The notes under the pieces were generated by a model. The model was not told the origin of the DNA. It worked only from the letters and a program-made list of their open reading frames with translations, and searched no databases. Below are positions 15,562 to 25,422 of a DNA stretch of 64,000 bases, one piece after another. The position numbers and the translations under genes were made by a program. The stretch comes from Pseudomonas koreensis (GTDB lineage Bacteria; Pseudomonadota; Gammaproteobacteria; Pseudomonadales; Pseudomonadaceae): contig NZ_JAOEJU010000017.1 of the NCBI RefSeq assembly GCF_025447595.1, positions 82,296 to 146,295 on the forward strand, in the 5' to 3' direction. Every line of letters begins with the position of its first letter. Positions within the stretch are counted from its first letter, which is position 1.

Positions 15562-16722
15562 ATGCAAACCCAGAAGAAAAAAGCCCTGCTCGCTATCCTG
15601 CTGATCGCCTTCGCAGTCGGGGCCCTGTGGTTCACCCTGAAACCCGCCCCAGCCAAACTCGCCGCCCCCACTGCCATCCCGGTCAGGGTCGTCGCCGTCA
15701 GCGAAAAAGACGTCCCCCGCTACACCAGCGGCATCGGCTCGGTCCTCTCGTTGCACAGCGTCGTGGTGCGCCCACAGATCGACGGCATCCTCACCAAGCT
15801 TTTGGTCAAGGAAGGCCAACTGGTGAAGCAAGGCGACCTGCTCGCCACCATCGACGACCGCTCGATCCGCGCCAGCCTCGACCAGGCCCGGGCGCAACTG
15901 GGCGAAAGCCAGGCGCAACTGCAAGTCGCGCTGGTCAACCTGAAACGCTACAAACTGCTCAGCGTCGACGACGGCGTGTCCAAGCAGACCTACGACCAGC
16001 AACAGGCACTGGTCAACCAACTCAAGGCCACCGCCCAGGGCAATCAAGCCTCTATCGACGCAGCGCAGGTTCAGCTTTCCTACACCCAGATTCGCTCCCC
16101 GGTTACCGGCCGCGTCGGGATTCGCACGGTCGACGAAGGCAACTTCCTGCGCATGACCGACACTCAGGGTCTGTTCACCGTGACCCAGATCGACCCGATC
16201 GCCGTCGAGTTCTCCCTGCCGCAACAAATGCTGCCGACCCTGCAAGGCCTGATCAGCGATCCACAGCGCGCGCAGGTCAAGGCCTACATCGGTGCCGATA
16301 CCGACGGCGAAACCGGCAACCTGCTCGGCGAAGGCCACCTGACCCTCATCGACAACCAGATCAACGCCAACACCGGCACCATCCGCGCCAAGGCCGAGTT
16401 CGACAACCCCAACCAGAAGCTCTGGCCCGGCCTGCTGGTGACGGTAAAGATTCAGACAGCACTGGATAAAGATGCGCTGGTGGTTCCGCCTACCGTCGTA
16501 CAACGCGGCCTCGATCAACACTTCGTGTACCGGGTCAACGGCGACAAGGTTGAAGCGGTGCAGGTGCAAATGGTTTATCAGGGCAGCGGTCAGGACATCA
16601 TCAAGGGCGTGAAGCCCGGCGACGTATTGGTCAGTGACGGCCAGTCACGGCTCAAGCCCGGTTCGACCGTGCAGGTCATGAGCGAACCGCCGCAGGTGGT
16701 GCAAGCGGAGCCCAAGCCATGA
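15562..16722 (+). CDS. RND efflux periplasmic adaptor (MFP/HlyD family)
   Basis: This 386-aa membrane-fusion protein has an N-terminal signal/anchor (about 8-27, no lipobox Cys), a split lipoyl domain (about 60-95 and 175-205) around a coiled-coil hairpin (IRASLDQARAQLGESQAQLQ region), then beta-barrel and membrane-proximal domains. It resembles the MdtA/MuxA group. It bridges the inner-membrane pump to an outer-membrane channel. It overlaps the pump gene by 4 bases (ATGA), showing an operon. Substrate cannot be read from sequence; the adjacent two-component system suggests metal or envelope stress control. Confidence 0.9.
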   Translation: MQTQKKKALLAILLIAFAVGALWFTLKPAPAKLAAPTAIPVRVVAVSEKDVPRYTSGIGSVLSLHSVVVRPQIDGILTKLLVKEGQLVKQGDLLATIDDRSIRASLDQARAQLGESQAQLQVALVNLKRYKLLSVDDGVSKQTYDQQQALVNQLKATAQGNQASIDAAQVQLSYTQIRSPVTGRVGIRTVDEGNFLRMTDTQGLFTVTQIDPIAVEFSLPQQMLPTLQGLISDPQRAQVKAYIGADTDGETGNLLGEGHLTLIDNQINANTGTIRAKAEFDNPNQKLWPGLLVTVKIQTALDKDALVVPPTVVQRGLDQHFVYRVNGDKVEAVQVQMVYQGSGQDIIKGVKPGDVLVSDGQSRLKPGSTVQVMSEPPQVVQAEPKP

Positions 16723-19700
16723 AGCAGCACAAAGGCGTTTCGACCTGGTGCATCGATCACCCGGTGGCGACGATTCTGCTGACCATCGCGCTGGTGCTGG
16801 TCGGGGTAATTGCCTTCCCGCGTCTGCCGATTGCCCCACTGCCGGAAGCGGAATTTCCGACGATCCAGGTCTCCGCCCAATTGCCCGGTGCCAGTCCGGA
16901 CACCATGGCGTCATCCGTGGCCACCCCGCTGGAGGTGCAATTCAGCGCCATCCCCGGCATGACCCAGATGACATCCAGCAGTGCGCTGGGCTCCAGCCTG
17001 CTGACTCTGCAATTCACCCTCGACAAGAGCATCGACACCGCCGCCCAGGAAGTGCAAGCCGCGATCAACACCGCCGCCGGCAAGCTGCCGAAAGACATGC
17101 CGACCCTGCCGACCTGGAAGAAGGTCAACCCGGCCGACAGCCCGGTGCTGATCCTCAGCGTCAGCTCCACGCAAATGCCCGGTACTGAACTCAGCGATCT
17201 GGTGGAAACCCTGCTCGCGCGTCAGATCAGTCAGATCGACGGCGTAGGCCAGATCAACATCACCGGTCAGCAACGTCCGGCAATCCGCGTACAGGCCTCG
17301 GCCGACAAACTGGCGGCCATCGGCCTGACCCTCGCCGATATTCGTCTGGCTATCCAGCAGACCAGCCTCAACCTCGCCAAAGGCGCGCTGTACGGCGATT
17401 CGAGCATTTCCACGCTGTCGACCAACGACCAGTTGTTCCACCCCGAGGAATACAGCCAGCTCATCGTTTCCTACAAGGACGGCGCCCCGGTTCACCTCAA
17501 GGATGTCGCGAAAGTCGTCAACGGTTCGGAAGATGCCTACGTGCAAGCCTGGGCCGGCGATCGACCGGGGGTGAACCTGGTGATCTCCCGCCAGCCCGGC
17601 GCCAACATCGTCGAAACCGTGGACCGGATTCAGGCCGCCCTGCCCGGCCTCGAAGCCATGCTGCCGGCCTCAGTGCAGGTCAAAACCCTGATCGACCGCA
17701 CCCAGACCATCCGCGCCTCGCTGCATGAAGTGGAAATCACTCTGCTGATCGCGATCCTGCTGGTGGTGGCGGTAATGGCGCTGTTCCTGCGCCAGCTGTC
17801 GGCGACGATGATTGTCTCGGCGGTGCTCGGCGTGTCGTTGACCGCCAGTTTCGCGCTGATGTACCTGCTCGGTTTCAGCCTGAACAACCTGACCCTCGTC
17901 GCCATCGTGGTGGCGGTAGGGTTTGTGGTCGACGATGCGATCGTGGTGGTGGAAAACATCCACCGTCACCTCGAGGCCGGCGACAGCATGCGCGACGCTG
18001 CGATCAAGGGGGCCGGCGAGATCGGCTTCACCGTGGTGTCGATCAGTTTCTCGCTGGTGGCGGCGTTCATTCCGCTGCTGTTCATGGGCGGCGTGGTCGG
18101 GCGTTTGTTCAAGGAATTCGCCCTGACGGCCACCTCGACCATCATGATTTCCGTGGTGGTGTCCCTGACACTCGCGCCGACGCTGGCAGCGCTGTTCATG
18201 CGTAAACCGGTGCATCACGCCCATGACAAACCGGGCTTCAGCGAACGCCTGCTCGGCTGGTACGAAAAAGGCCTGCGCCGCGCCCTCGCCCACCAGAAAC
18301 TGATGATCGGCGTGTTCGGCATTTCCGTCGCGCTGGCGATTGGCGGCTACGTATTTATCCCCAAGGGTTTCTTCCCGGTGCAGGACACCGGTTTCGTCCT
18401 CGGCACTACCGAAGCCGCTGCCGATATTTCCTACAGCGACATGGTGAAAAAACACCTGGCAATGGCCGAAATCGTCGCCGCCGACCCGGCCGTGCAAGCG
18501 TTTTCCCACTCGGTCGGCGTGTCCGGCAGCAACCAGACCATCGCCAACGGCCGCTTCTGGATCGCCCTGAAACCTCGCGGTGACCGAGATGTTTCAGCCA
18601 GCCAGTTCATCGACCGCATCCGTCCGCAACTGATGAAAGTCCCCGGCATCGTGCTTTACCTGCGCGCCGGCCAGGACATCAACCTCAGTTCCGGTCCGAG
18701 CCGTGCGCAGTATCAATACGTGCTCAAGAGCAACGACGGGCCGACCCTCGCCACCTGGACCCAGAAACTCACCGACAAACTGCGCAGCATTCCGGCGTTC
18801 CGTGACATTTCCAACGACCTGCAACTGGGCGGCAGCATCACTCACATCAGCATCGACCGCAGCGCCGCCGCGCGTTTCGGCCTGACGGCGAGTGATGTCG
18901 ACGAGGCGCTGTACGACGCCTTCGGCCAGCGGCAGATCAACGAGTTCCAGACCCAGGTCAACCAGTACAACGTGATCCTGGAACTGGACACCAAGCAGCG
19001 CGGCAAGGCTGAAAGCCTCAACTATTTCTACCTGCGCTCGCCGCTGAGCGGAGAGATGGTGCCGCTGTCGGCGCTAGCCCGATTCGATGCGCCGACTATC
19101 GGCCCGCTGTCCATCGCCCACGACGGCATGTTCCCGGCCGCCAACCTGTCGTTCAACCTGGCGCCCGGCGTCGCGCTGGGTGACGCGGTCATCCTGCTCA
19201 ATCAGGCCAAGGCCGAAATCGGCATGCCGACCGCAATCAGCGGCAACTTCCAGGGCGCGGCCCAGGCCTTCCAGAGCTCGCTGAAAAGTCAGCCGTGGCT
19301 GATTCTCGCGGCGCTGGTCGCGGTGTACATCATCCTTGGTGTGCTCTACGAGAGCTTCGTCCATCCGCTGACGATCATCTCGACTTTGCCGGCGGCGGGT
19401 CTTGGCGCAGTAATCATGCTGTGGATCTGCGGTCAGGACTTTTCGATCATGGCGCTGATCGGACTGGTGCTGCTGATCGGTATCGTGAAGAAGAACGGCA
19501 TCCTGATGATCGACTTCGCCCTGGAAGCGCAGCGCCATCGCGGGCTGTCGCCGCAGGATGCGATTTTCGAAGCGTGTATCACGCGGTTCCGGCCGATCAT
19601 CATGACCACCCTCGCCGCGCTGCTTGGCGCCCTGCCGCTGATGCTCGGTTACGGCACCGGCGCCGAACTGCGCCAGCCGCTGGGGATCGCGGTGGTGGGC

Positions 19701-19820
19701 GGATTGCTGGTCAGCCAGATGCTGACGCTGTTCACCACGCCGGTCATATACTTGTGGCTTGAGCGGCTGTTCCACAAGCCCAAACCTGCGCCCATCGCGG
19801 CGCTGGCAACGACAGACTGA
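16719..19820 (+). CDS. RND efflux pump, inner-membrane transporter (MdtC/MuxC-like)
   Basis: This 1033-aa proton-driven transporter of the hydrophobe/amphiphile RND family has 12 expected membrane helices with two large periplasmic loops. The paired aspartates of helix 4 (GFVVDDAIVVVENI) that relay protons are present. It begins with a typical amphipathic N-terminus and first helix (ATILLTIALVLVGVIAF). The HAE-1-type length and sequence are close to MdtB/MdtC and MuxB/MuxC, but only one pump gene is present and no outer-membrane factor follows, so an OprM-type channel encoded elsewhere is presumably used. It is followed 8 bases later by the response regulator gene, so the four genes may be one unit. 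Confidence 0.93.
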   Translation: MKQHKGVSTWCIDHPVATILLTIALVLVGVIAFPRLPIAPLPEAEFPTIQVSAQLPGASPDTMASSVATPLEVQFSAIPGMTQMTSSSALGSSLLTLQFTLDKSIDTAAQEVQAAINTAAGKLPKDMPTLPTWKKVNPADSPVLILSVSSTQMPGTELSDLVETLLARQISQIDGVGQINITGQQRPAIRVQASADKLAAIGLTLADIRLAIQQTSLNLAKGALYGDSSISTLSTNDQLFHPEEYSQLIVSYKDGAPVHLKDVAKVVNGSEDAYVQAWAGDRPGVNLVISRQPGANIVETVDRIQAALPGLEAMLPASVQVKTLIDRTQTIRASLHEVEITLLIAILLVVAVMALFLRQLSATMIVSAVLGVSLTASFALMYLLGFSLNNLTLVAIVVAVGFVVDDAIVVVENIHRHLEAGDSMRDAAIKGAGEIGFTVVSISFSLVAAFIPLLFMGGVVGRLFKEFALTATSTIMISVVVSLTLAPTLAALFMRKPVHHAHDKPGFSERLLGWYEKGLRRALAHQKLMIGVFGISVALAIGGYVFIPKGFFPVQDTGFVLGTTEAAADISYSDMVKKHLAMAEIVAADPAVQAFSHSVGVSGSNQTIANGRFWIALKPRGDRDVSASQFIDRIRPQLMKVPGIVLYLRAGQDINLSSGPSRAQYQYVLKSNDGPTLATWTQKLTDKLRSIPAFRDISNDLQLGGSITHISIDRSAAARFGLTASDVDEALYDAFGQRQINEFQTQVNQYNVILELDTKQRGKAESLNYFYLRSPLSGEMVPLSALARFDAPTIGPLSIAHDGMFPAANLSFNLAPGVALGDAVILLNQAKAEIGMPTAISGNFQGAAQAFQSSLKSQPWLILAALVAVYIILGVLYESFVHPLTIISTLPAAGLGAVIMLWICGQDFSIMALIGLVLLIGIVKKNGILMIDFALEAQRHRGLSPQDAIFEACITRFRPIIMTTLAALLGALPLMLGYGTGAELRQPLGIAVVGGLLVSQMLTLFTTPVIYLWLERLFHKPKPAPIAALATTD

Positions 19821-19828
19821 GGCGGGTC

Positions 19829-20506
19829 ATGCGCGTTCTGATTATCGAAGACGAAGAGAAAACCGCGGACTACCTGCACCGCGGCCTGACGGAACAGGGT
19901 TACACCGTGGATCTGGCCCGCGACGGTGTCGAGGGCCTGCACCTGGCGCTGGAAAGCGACTACGCGGTGATCGTCCTCGACGTGATGCTGCCGGGCCTCG
20001 ACGGCTTCGGCGTATTGCGCGCATTGCGTGCGCGCAAGCAGACGCCGGTGATCATGCTCACCGCCCGCGAACGGGTCGAAGACCGGATCCGGGGCCTGCG
20101 CGACGGCGCCGACGATTACCTCGGCAAACCGTTTTCCTTCCTTGAACTGGTGGCGCGCCTGCAAGCGCTGACCCGACGCAGCGGCGGCCATGAACCGGTG
20201 CAGGTGAGCATCGCCGACCTGTGGATCGATCTGATCAGCCGCAAGGCCACCCGCGCCGGCACCCGGCTGGACCTGACGGCGAAGGAGTTTTCGCTGCTCA
20301 GCGTACTGGCCCGGCGTCAGGGCGAAATCCTCTCGAAAACCGCGATTGCTGAGATGGTCTGGGACATCAATTTCGACAGCGACGCCAACGTGGTCGAAGT
20401 CGCGATCAAACGTCTGCGGGCAAAGCTCGACGGGCCGTTCGACGAGAAACTGCTGCACACGATCCGGGGCATGGGTTATGTGCTGGAGAGCCGTGGTGTC
20501 CAGTAA
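19829..20506 (+). CDS. OmpR-family response regulator (heavy-metal type, CusR/IrlR-like)
   Basis: This 225-aa regulator has a receiver domain (1-118) with acidic residues near 7-9, phospho-acceptor Asp51 and Lys100. A winged-helix DNA-binding domain follows (about 125-222, ending TIRGMGYVLE). The best family fit is the CusR/CopR/IrlR group that controls metal efflux, but related regulators serve other roles. It overlaps the sensor kinase gene by 11 bases and follows the RND pump genes by 8 bases, so it probably regulates them. Confidence 0.9.
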   Translation: MRVLIIEDEEKTADYLHRGLTEQGYTVDLARDGVEGLHLALESDYAVIVLDVMLPGLDGFGVLRALRARKQTPVIMLTARERVEDRIRGLRDGADDYLGKPFSFLELVARLQALTRRSGGHEPVQVSIADLWIDLISRKATRAGTRLDLTAKEFSLLSVLARRQGEILSKTAIAEMVWDINFDSDANVVEVAIKRLRAKLDGPFDEKLLHTIRGMGYVLESRGVQ

Positions 20507-21860
20507 TTCCATCGCCCTGCGCCTGAGCGGGATGTTCACGCTGGTGGCGCTGCTGGTGTTCCTGTTGATCGGCGGCGCGCTCTATCAACAAGTGGACAAA
20601 GGCCTCGGCCTGCTGCCGGAAGCGGAACTCGATGCGCGTTACAGCGTGCTCGAATCCGCGCTTAACCGCTATGGCACCCCCGAACACTGGGTGAAAATCA
20701 ACGCCAAGCTCAAGTTGCTCGGTGAAGAGGACAAACGCATCCGCTTCTGGGTGGTCAGCGGCAATCCGGGCTACGAGTTTGGCGAGCCAGATGCCTTGAT
20801 CCGCGCGTTTGCCCAAGGCCCGCTGGGCATGCGTGATCTGCAACTGCCCGACCATCCTTATCCGCTGAAAGTGCTGCTCACCGAACTGCCGGCCAAGGAT
20901 CAGCGCCCGCCGCTGCGCTTCATGATCGGCATCGATACCGAGACCTTTCACCAGACCCAGCATCAGTTGCTGATCGCACTGGTGAGTCTGGCGGTGATTG
21001 GCGTGCTACTGGCCTCGGCATTGGGTTACTGGGTGGCGCGGATCGGCCTCAAACCGCTGATCAGACTGTCCCACGAAGCTCAGCGTCTGGCGCCGCCGCT
21101 GCGGGCCGGGCGCCTGCGCCTGTCGCCGCTGCCGCCGGAACTGGAGCAGTTCGTCGACTCGTTCAACTCGACACTGGAACGGGTCGAGCAGGCCTATTCG
21201 CGGCTGGAATCGTTCAACGCCGACGTGGCCCATGAGCTGCGCTCGCCGTTGACCAACCTGATCGGCCAGACCCAGGTCGCCCTCACTCGCGGGCGCTCCG
21301 CCGAGCATTATTTCGAAGTGCTGCAATCCAACCTCGAAGAGCTGGAACGCCTGCGCTCGATCATCAACGACATGCTGTTCCTGGCCAGCGCCGACCAGGG
21401 CAGCAAGGCCACCAAACTGACGTCGACGTCACTGGCGGACGAAGTAGCGACCACCCTCGAATACCTCGATTACATCCTTGAAGACGCGCAAGTCCAGGTT
21501 CGGGTAAGCGGCGACGCCCAAGTGCAGATCGAGATCGCTCATCTGCGTCGGGCACTGATCAATCTGCTGAGCAACGCAGTGCAACACACTGCGCCGGGTC
21601 AGGTGATCGAAGTGCAGATCGCGGTCGAGGAACATCAGGTCAGCATCGGCGTGGCCAACCCCGGGTCACCGATTGCCAGCGAGCATTTGCCTCGGCTGTT
21701 CGAGCGTTTCTACCGGGTGGATGCTTCGCGCAGCAACAGCGGTAACAACCACGGATTGGGGCTGGCGATCGTCAAGGCGATTGCGCTGATGCATGGCGGT
21801 GATGTCTTTGTGCGCAGTGATCGCGGGATGAATACCTTCGGGATTCATTTGCCGGTCTGA
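20496..21860 (+). CDS. Sensor histidine kinase (heavy-metal type, CusS/IrlS-like)
   Basis: This 454-aa kinase has a membrane segment at about 12-28, a periplasmic sensor of about 125 residues, a second segment (about 158-178), HAMP, and a DHp domain with His246 in DVAHELRSPL. The ATPase domain has an N-box around Asn360 (NLLSNAVQH) and G-box HGLGLAIV. The start is taken as GTG at 20496 with GGAG 7 bases upstream; a GTG at 20493 is just adjacent. The two-residue offset does not change the reading of the protein. The periplasmic sensor has no obvious metal-binding His/Met/Cys cluster that I can identify, so the signal is open. Confidence 0.9.
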   Translation: MSSNSIALRLSGMFTLVALLVFLLIGGALYQQVDKGLGLLPEAELDARYSVLESALNRYGTPEHWVKINAKLKLLGEEDKRIRFWVVSGNPGYEFGEPDALIRAFAQGPLGMRDLQLPDHPYPLKVLLTELPAKDQRPPLRFMIGIDTETFHQTQHQLLIALVSLAVIGVLLASALGYWVARIGLKPLIRLSHEAQRLAPPLRAGRLRLSPLPPELEQFVDSFNSTLERVEQAYSRLESFNADVAHELRSPLTNLIGQTQVALTRGRSAEHYFEVLQSNLEELERLRSIINDMLFLASADQGSKATKLTSTSLADEVATTLEYLDYILEDAQVQVRVSGDAQVQIEIAHLRRALINLLSNAVQHTAPGQVIEVQIAVEEHQVSIGVANPGSPIASEHLPRLFERFYRVDASRSNSGNNHGLGLAIVKAIALMHGGDVFVRSDRGMNTFGIHLPV

Positions 21861-21981
21861 GAACCACGATCATTGCCATTCCCGCAACAGTCATTTATGA
21901 AAATCACGCTGTTTCCCAACGCCCGGCAACCTTATCTTTGCCCGCACCAAACAGCACTTGCCAAGCAAGAAGGTTTTCAAG

Positions 21982-22203
21982 ATGTCCAACAGTATGGGTA
22001 TTGCCAGCGCTTTCGTTTTGTCCTCATTGATCCTGTCGCCAATGGCGATGGCTGAAGAATCGCAGTCGTTCGTAGCGCAAAACGCCGCTCGCGCTCACGC
22101 ATTCGAACAGCATCAGGCAGAAGTGATGGCCAAGGCTCAAGACGCCACGCAAGCCCCTCAGGCCGCAACGTCACGGGCTCAAGCCGCCGAGAAAGACAGC
22201 TGA
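21982..22203 (+). CDS. Small secreted protein downstream of a two-component system
   Basis: This 73-aa protein has a signal peptide cleaved after Ala24 (MAMA|EE), leaving a 49-residue, Ala/Gln/His/Glu-rich, probably helical mature peptide (EQHQAEVMAKAQDATQ). No domain recognised; it is reminiscent of short metal-stress periplasmic proteins near CopRS-like systems, but this is only a positional guess. The ATG at 21982 has AGAAGG 8 bases upstream. Confidence 0.65.
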   Translation: MSNSMGIASAFVLSSLILSPMAMAEESQSFVAQNAARAHAFEQHQAEVMAKAQDATQAPQAATSRAQAAEKDS

Positions 22204-22271
22204 GTCGCACACCGCGAAACGTTTCCCTCGACGCGGTTGTTTGGCTCTTCCCGTTCAACCGTCGTCATTCC

Positions 22272-22299
22272 AGGCCGCTGATTTTCAGCGGCCTTTTTT
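22272..22299 (+). terminator. Rho-independent terminator
   Basis: AGGCCGCTG-ATTTT-CAGCGGCCT followed by a T-tract (22294-22299). It closes the RND/two-component/small-protein block. Confidence 0.9.
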
Positions 22300-22399
22300 C
22301 GTTGTGGTCTGAGAGCTGTCCGGTTCGTCTTTAACAATTAGAATCATCCCGCACTTCAAGACATTGAAGTGTCAGTTGACCCAAGGAGCTTTACCGCAC

Positions 22400-23716
22400 G
22401 TGCGTTACCCAGTTCGCTTCACCCTGTTGTTCATTGCAATTGCCGCAACGATTGCCCCCGCCGCCCATGCTGCCGAAGCCGAGAAACAAGGTTTCGTCGA
22501 AGGCGCGAGCCTCAACCTCAACGCCCGCAACTACTACATGAATCGCAACCGCTTACAGAACGCGGACGACAACATCGAGTGGGGTCAGGGTTTCCTCGGC
22601 AAATTCGAGTCGGGCTACACCGAAGGCACGGTCGGCTTCGGCATCGATGCCCACGCCATGCTCGGTCTGAAGCTCGACGGTGGTGGCGGCACGGACAACT
22701 CCAGCATCCTGCCGGTCAGTGACGGCAGCGGCAAAGCGCCGGGCTCGTTCTCCACGGCGGGCGGCACCCTGAAAATGCGTGCATTCGATACCGAGTTGAA
22801 GGCAGGTGATCTGTTCCTCGCCAACCCGGTGATCGCCGGTGGCGAGACGCGCATGCTGCCGCAGACATTTCGTGGCCTCAGCCTGACCAACCACAGCTTC
22901 GACGGCTGGATGATCGAAGGCGGCCAGGCCAGTTTCACCAAGCCCTACAACCAGAGCGGCCACAAACGCATCGGCACCTCGTACGGCAGCCTCGCGGATG
23001 GCGACAAGAGCCAGCACCTGAACTGGGCCGGCGTGGCCTGGAGCGGCGTCGAAGGCCTGACCAGCAGCCTGTATGCTTCCGAACTGAAGGACATCTGGAA
23101 CCAGTACTACTACGACCTCGACTACACCTGGGCGCTGAATGACCTGGTGACCCTCAACCCGGGTCTGCACTTCTATCACACGCAGGACACCGGCGACGCG
23201 CTGCTGGGCAACATCGACAACAACACCTATAGCCTGCATTTCACCGTCGGCATCGGCAGCCACAGCGTCACCGCCGCGTATCAGCGGGTCAACGGCAACA
23301 CGCCGTTCGACTACATCAGCCAGGGTGACAGCGTTTACCTCGACAACTCGCAGCAATATTCGGACTTCAACGGCCCGAACGAGCGCTCGTGGAAACTCAA
23401 GTACGCCTACGACTTCGCCGGCCTCGGTCTGCCAGGCCTGACCTCGGCGCTGTCCTACTCGCGCGGCACGCTGGACCTGACCAAGGTCGATCCGGACAGT
23501 AAGGGTTACGCCTCGTGGTACAGCGCCGAAGGCCGTAACGCCAAACATTGGGAACGCGACATCGACCTCAAGTACGTGGTGCAAAGCGGTCAGGCCAAAG
23601 ACCTGGCAGTACGCCTGCAATGGGCGACCAACCGTGGCGGCAACGGCTATGGCGCGCTGGATACGGACACCGATGAATACCGTGTGATCATCGACTACCC
23701 GATCAACGTCTTCTAA
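22400..23716 (+). CDS. OprD-family outer-membrane porin
   Basis: This 438-aa protein has a signal peptide (cleavage near AHA|AE at residue 24) and an OprD/OprE-like beta-barrel: GFVEGASLNLNARNYYMNR at the N-terminus, alternating amphipathic strands throughout and a C-terminal Phe (YPINVF). OprD porins take up basic amino acids, organic acids or other small solutes; the ligand is not predictable here. The start was set at GTG (22400) because AAGGAG lies at 22383-22388 and the signal peptide begins there; a frame from ATG 22364 would overlap that site. Confidence 0.9.
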   Translation: MRYPVRFTLLFIAIAATIAPAAHAAEAEKQGFVEGASLNLNARNYYMNRNRLQNADDNIEWGQGFLGKFESGYTEGTVGFGIDAHAMLGLKLDGGGGTDNSSILPVSDGSGKAPGSFSTAGGTLKMRAFDTELKAGDLFLANPVIAGGETRMLPQTFRGLSLTNHSFDGWMIEGGQASFTKPYNQSGHKRIGTSYGSLADGDKSQHLNWAGVAWSGVEGLTSSLYASELKDIWNQYYYDLDYTWALNDLVTLNPGLHFYHTQDTGDALLGNIDNNTYSLHFTVGIGSHSVTAAYQRVNGNTPFDYISQGDSVYLDNSQQYSDFNGPNERSWKLKYAYDFAGLGLPGLTSALSYSRGTLDLTKVDPDSKGYASWYSAEGRNAKHWERDIDLKYVVQSGQAKDLAVRLQWATNRGGNGYGALDTDTDEYRVIIDYPINVF

Positions 23717-23767
23717 GATCGGCGCTAAGCTGAGGGCGGCCTCCCTGAACAGGCAGGCCACTTACAC

Positions 23768-23858
23768 TGTGGGAGCGAGCCTGCTCGCGATAACGGAGTG
23801 TCAGTAACAGGAATGCTGACTGATTCACCGCTATCGCGAGCAAGCTCGCTCCCACATT
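23768..23858. repeat. REPIN, opposite arrangement of REP units
   Basis: GTGGGAGCGAGCCTGCTCGCGAT comes first and ATCGCGAGCAAGCTCGCTCCCAC second, so the GTGGG ends point outward, unlike the other REPINs here. It lies between the porin and diguanylate cyclase genes. Confidence 0.85.
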
Positions 23859-23906
23859 GTTATCCACAGGCCTACTCTTAGAAGAATCCATCACCGATAG
23901 CCAACC

Positions 23907-25412
23907 ATGATCGCGAGCCGCACCCCACCCGCCTCGGGCAAGACCGGACGTCCAGAGCTGCTGTTGATCCTCGGCAGCCTGCTGAGTGTGGTCGCGATTG
24001 TGTGCATCGTCACTTTTCTGCTGATTCGCGAGCATGCCAATGCTCAGGAAGCAGCCACCCGCAGCGCCACGACTATCGCCCAACTGATCGACGCCGATGT
24101 GTTGCGCACCGTCGAACTCTATGACCTGACACTGCAAGGTCTGATCGCCGCCGCCCAGCGTGACGACCTGAAAAGCGTGTCGCCTCAGATCCGCCACCTG
24201 GCGCTGTTCGACCGCTCCACCACCGCGCGCTTCAAGGGTGACATTCTGTTGCTCGACAAGCATGGCGAGGTGATCGCCGACTCCTCACGGGTCGAACCGC
24301 TGCCCGGCAACTTCGCCGACCGTGATTATTTCCTCGCCCATGCCTTCAACCGCGATACCGGCATGTTCATCAGCCGTCCGTTCAAACCCCGCTGCGACTG
24401 CGATGATGCGAACCAGTGGAGAATCAGTTTCAGTCGGCGGATTTCCTCGGACACCGGCGAGTTTCTGGGCGTGGCCGTGGCGTCGATGAAACTCGATTAC
24501 TTCGATCAACTGTTCAACAGCCTCGACATCGGCATCGACAGCACCCTGAACATCATCAACAACGACGGCATCCTGCTGGCCCAGAAGCCTTATCTGCAAA
24601 GCGATTCGATCGGCAAGAGCTTCGCTGCCCGTCCCAATGTGGTGCGGATTCTGCGCGACAGCGGCGGCAACGGCAGTTTCAGCAGCATCTCGAGCATGGA
24701 CTACCAGCAACGGCTGTACACCTATTCCCGGGTCGGCAATCTGCCGCTGACAGTGATCGTTGCCCTGTCCAGCGATGAAGTGTTCGGCGCGTGGAAACGC
24801 ACGGCGATTCTGATCAGCGGCGCCACAGGTGTGCTCTGTATCGGCCTGCTGTGGTTGACCTGGCTGCTGGCCCGGGAGCTGCGTTTGCGTCATCGCGCCG
24901 AACGTGAACTGGCGCAACTGGCAGCGACCGATGCCCTGACCGGTGTCGCCAACCGGCGGATGCTCGATCAGTCGCTGCGGCACGAATGGTTTCGTGCCCA
25001 GCGCTCGGGCAAACCGTTGTCGTTGCTGATGGTCGATGCCGATCACTTCAAGGCATTCAACGACCGGCATGGCCATCAGGCCGGAGATCAGGCGCTGCGT
25101 GAACTGGCGAGGGTGATCACCGCCAATGTGCGGCGGCCGGCGGACCTGGTGGCACGTTATGGCGGTGAGGAATTTTCGGTGATCCTCGCGGAAACCGATG
25201 GCGTCGGGGCGCAGCAGATCGCCGAGCACATTCGTGCGGCGGTGGAGCAACTGCCGAGCGTGAACGAAGGCCAGTCGCCAATGACTGTAAGCATCGGCAT
25301 CAGCACCTGGACGGCGACGAGCGAGATCAGCCTGGAGCAGTTGTTGTTCGCGGCGGACAGGGCGTTGTACCAGGCCAAGGAAGGTGGCCGGAACCGAGTC
25401 GTCGTGGCCTGA
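23907..25412 (+). CDS. Membrane diguanylate cyclase with dCache-type sensor
   Basis: This 501-aa protein has membrane segments at about 19-41 and 300-322 enclosing a periplasmic Cache-like sensor (FKGDILLLDKHGEVIADS and DRDYFLAHAF are typical), then a GGDEF domain (about 335-501). The catalytic GGEEF motif is at residues 419-423, and the inhibitory site RPAD (410-413) is five residues before it, so it should make c-di-GMP with product feedback. The start has only a weak ribosome site; other in-frame starts nearby are not better. Confidence 0.9.
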   Translation: MIASRTPPASGKTGRPELLLILGSLLSVVAIVCIVTFLLIREHANAQEAATRSATTIAQLIDADVLRTVELYDLTLQGLIAAAQRDDLKSVSPQIRHLALFDRSTTARFKGDILLLDKHGEVIADSSRVEPLPGNFADRDYFLAHAFNRDTGMFISRPFKPRCDCDDANQWRISFSRRISSDTGEFLGVAVASMKLDYFDQLFNSLDIGIDSTLNIINNDGILLAQKPYLQSDSIGKSFAARPNVVRILRDSGGNGSFSSISSMDYQQRLYTYSRVGNLPLTVIVALSSDEVFGAWKRTAILISGATGVLCIGLLWLTWLLARELRLRHRAERELAQLAATDALTGVANRRMLDQSLRHEWFRAQRSGKPLSLLMVDADHFKAFNDRHGHQAGDQALRELARVITANVRRPADLVARYGGEEFSVILAETDGVGAQQIAEHIRAAVEQLPSVNEGQSPMTVSIGISTWTATSEISLEQLLFAADRALYQAKEGGRNRVVVA

Positions 25413-25422
25413 AAACAGGCAT

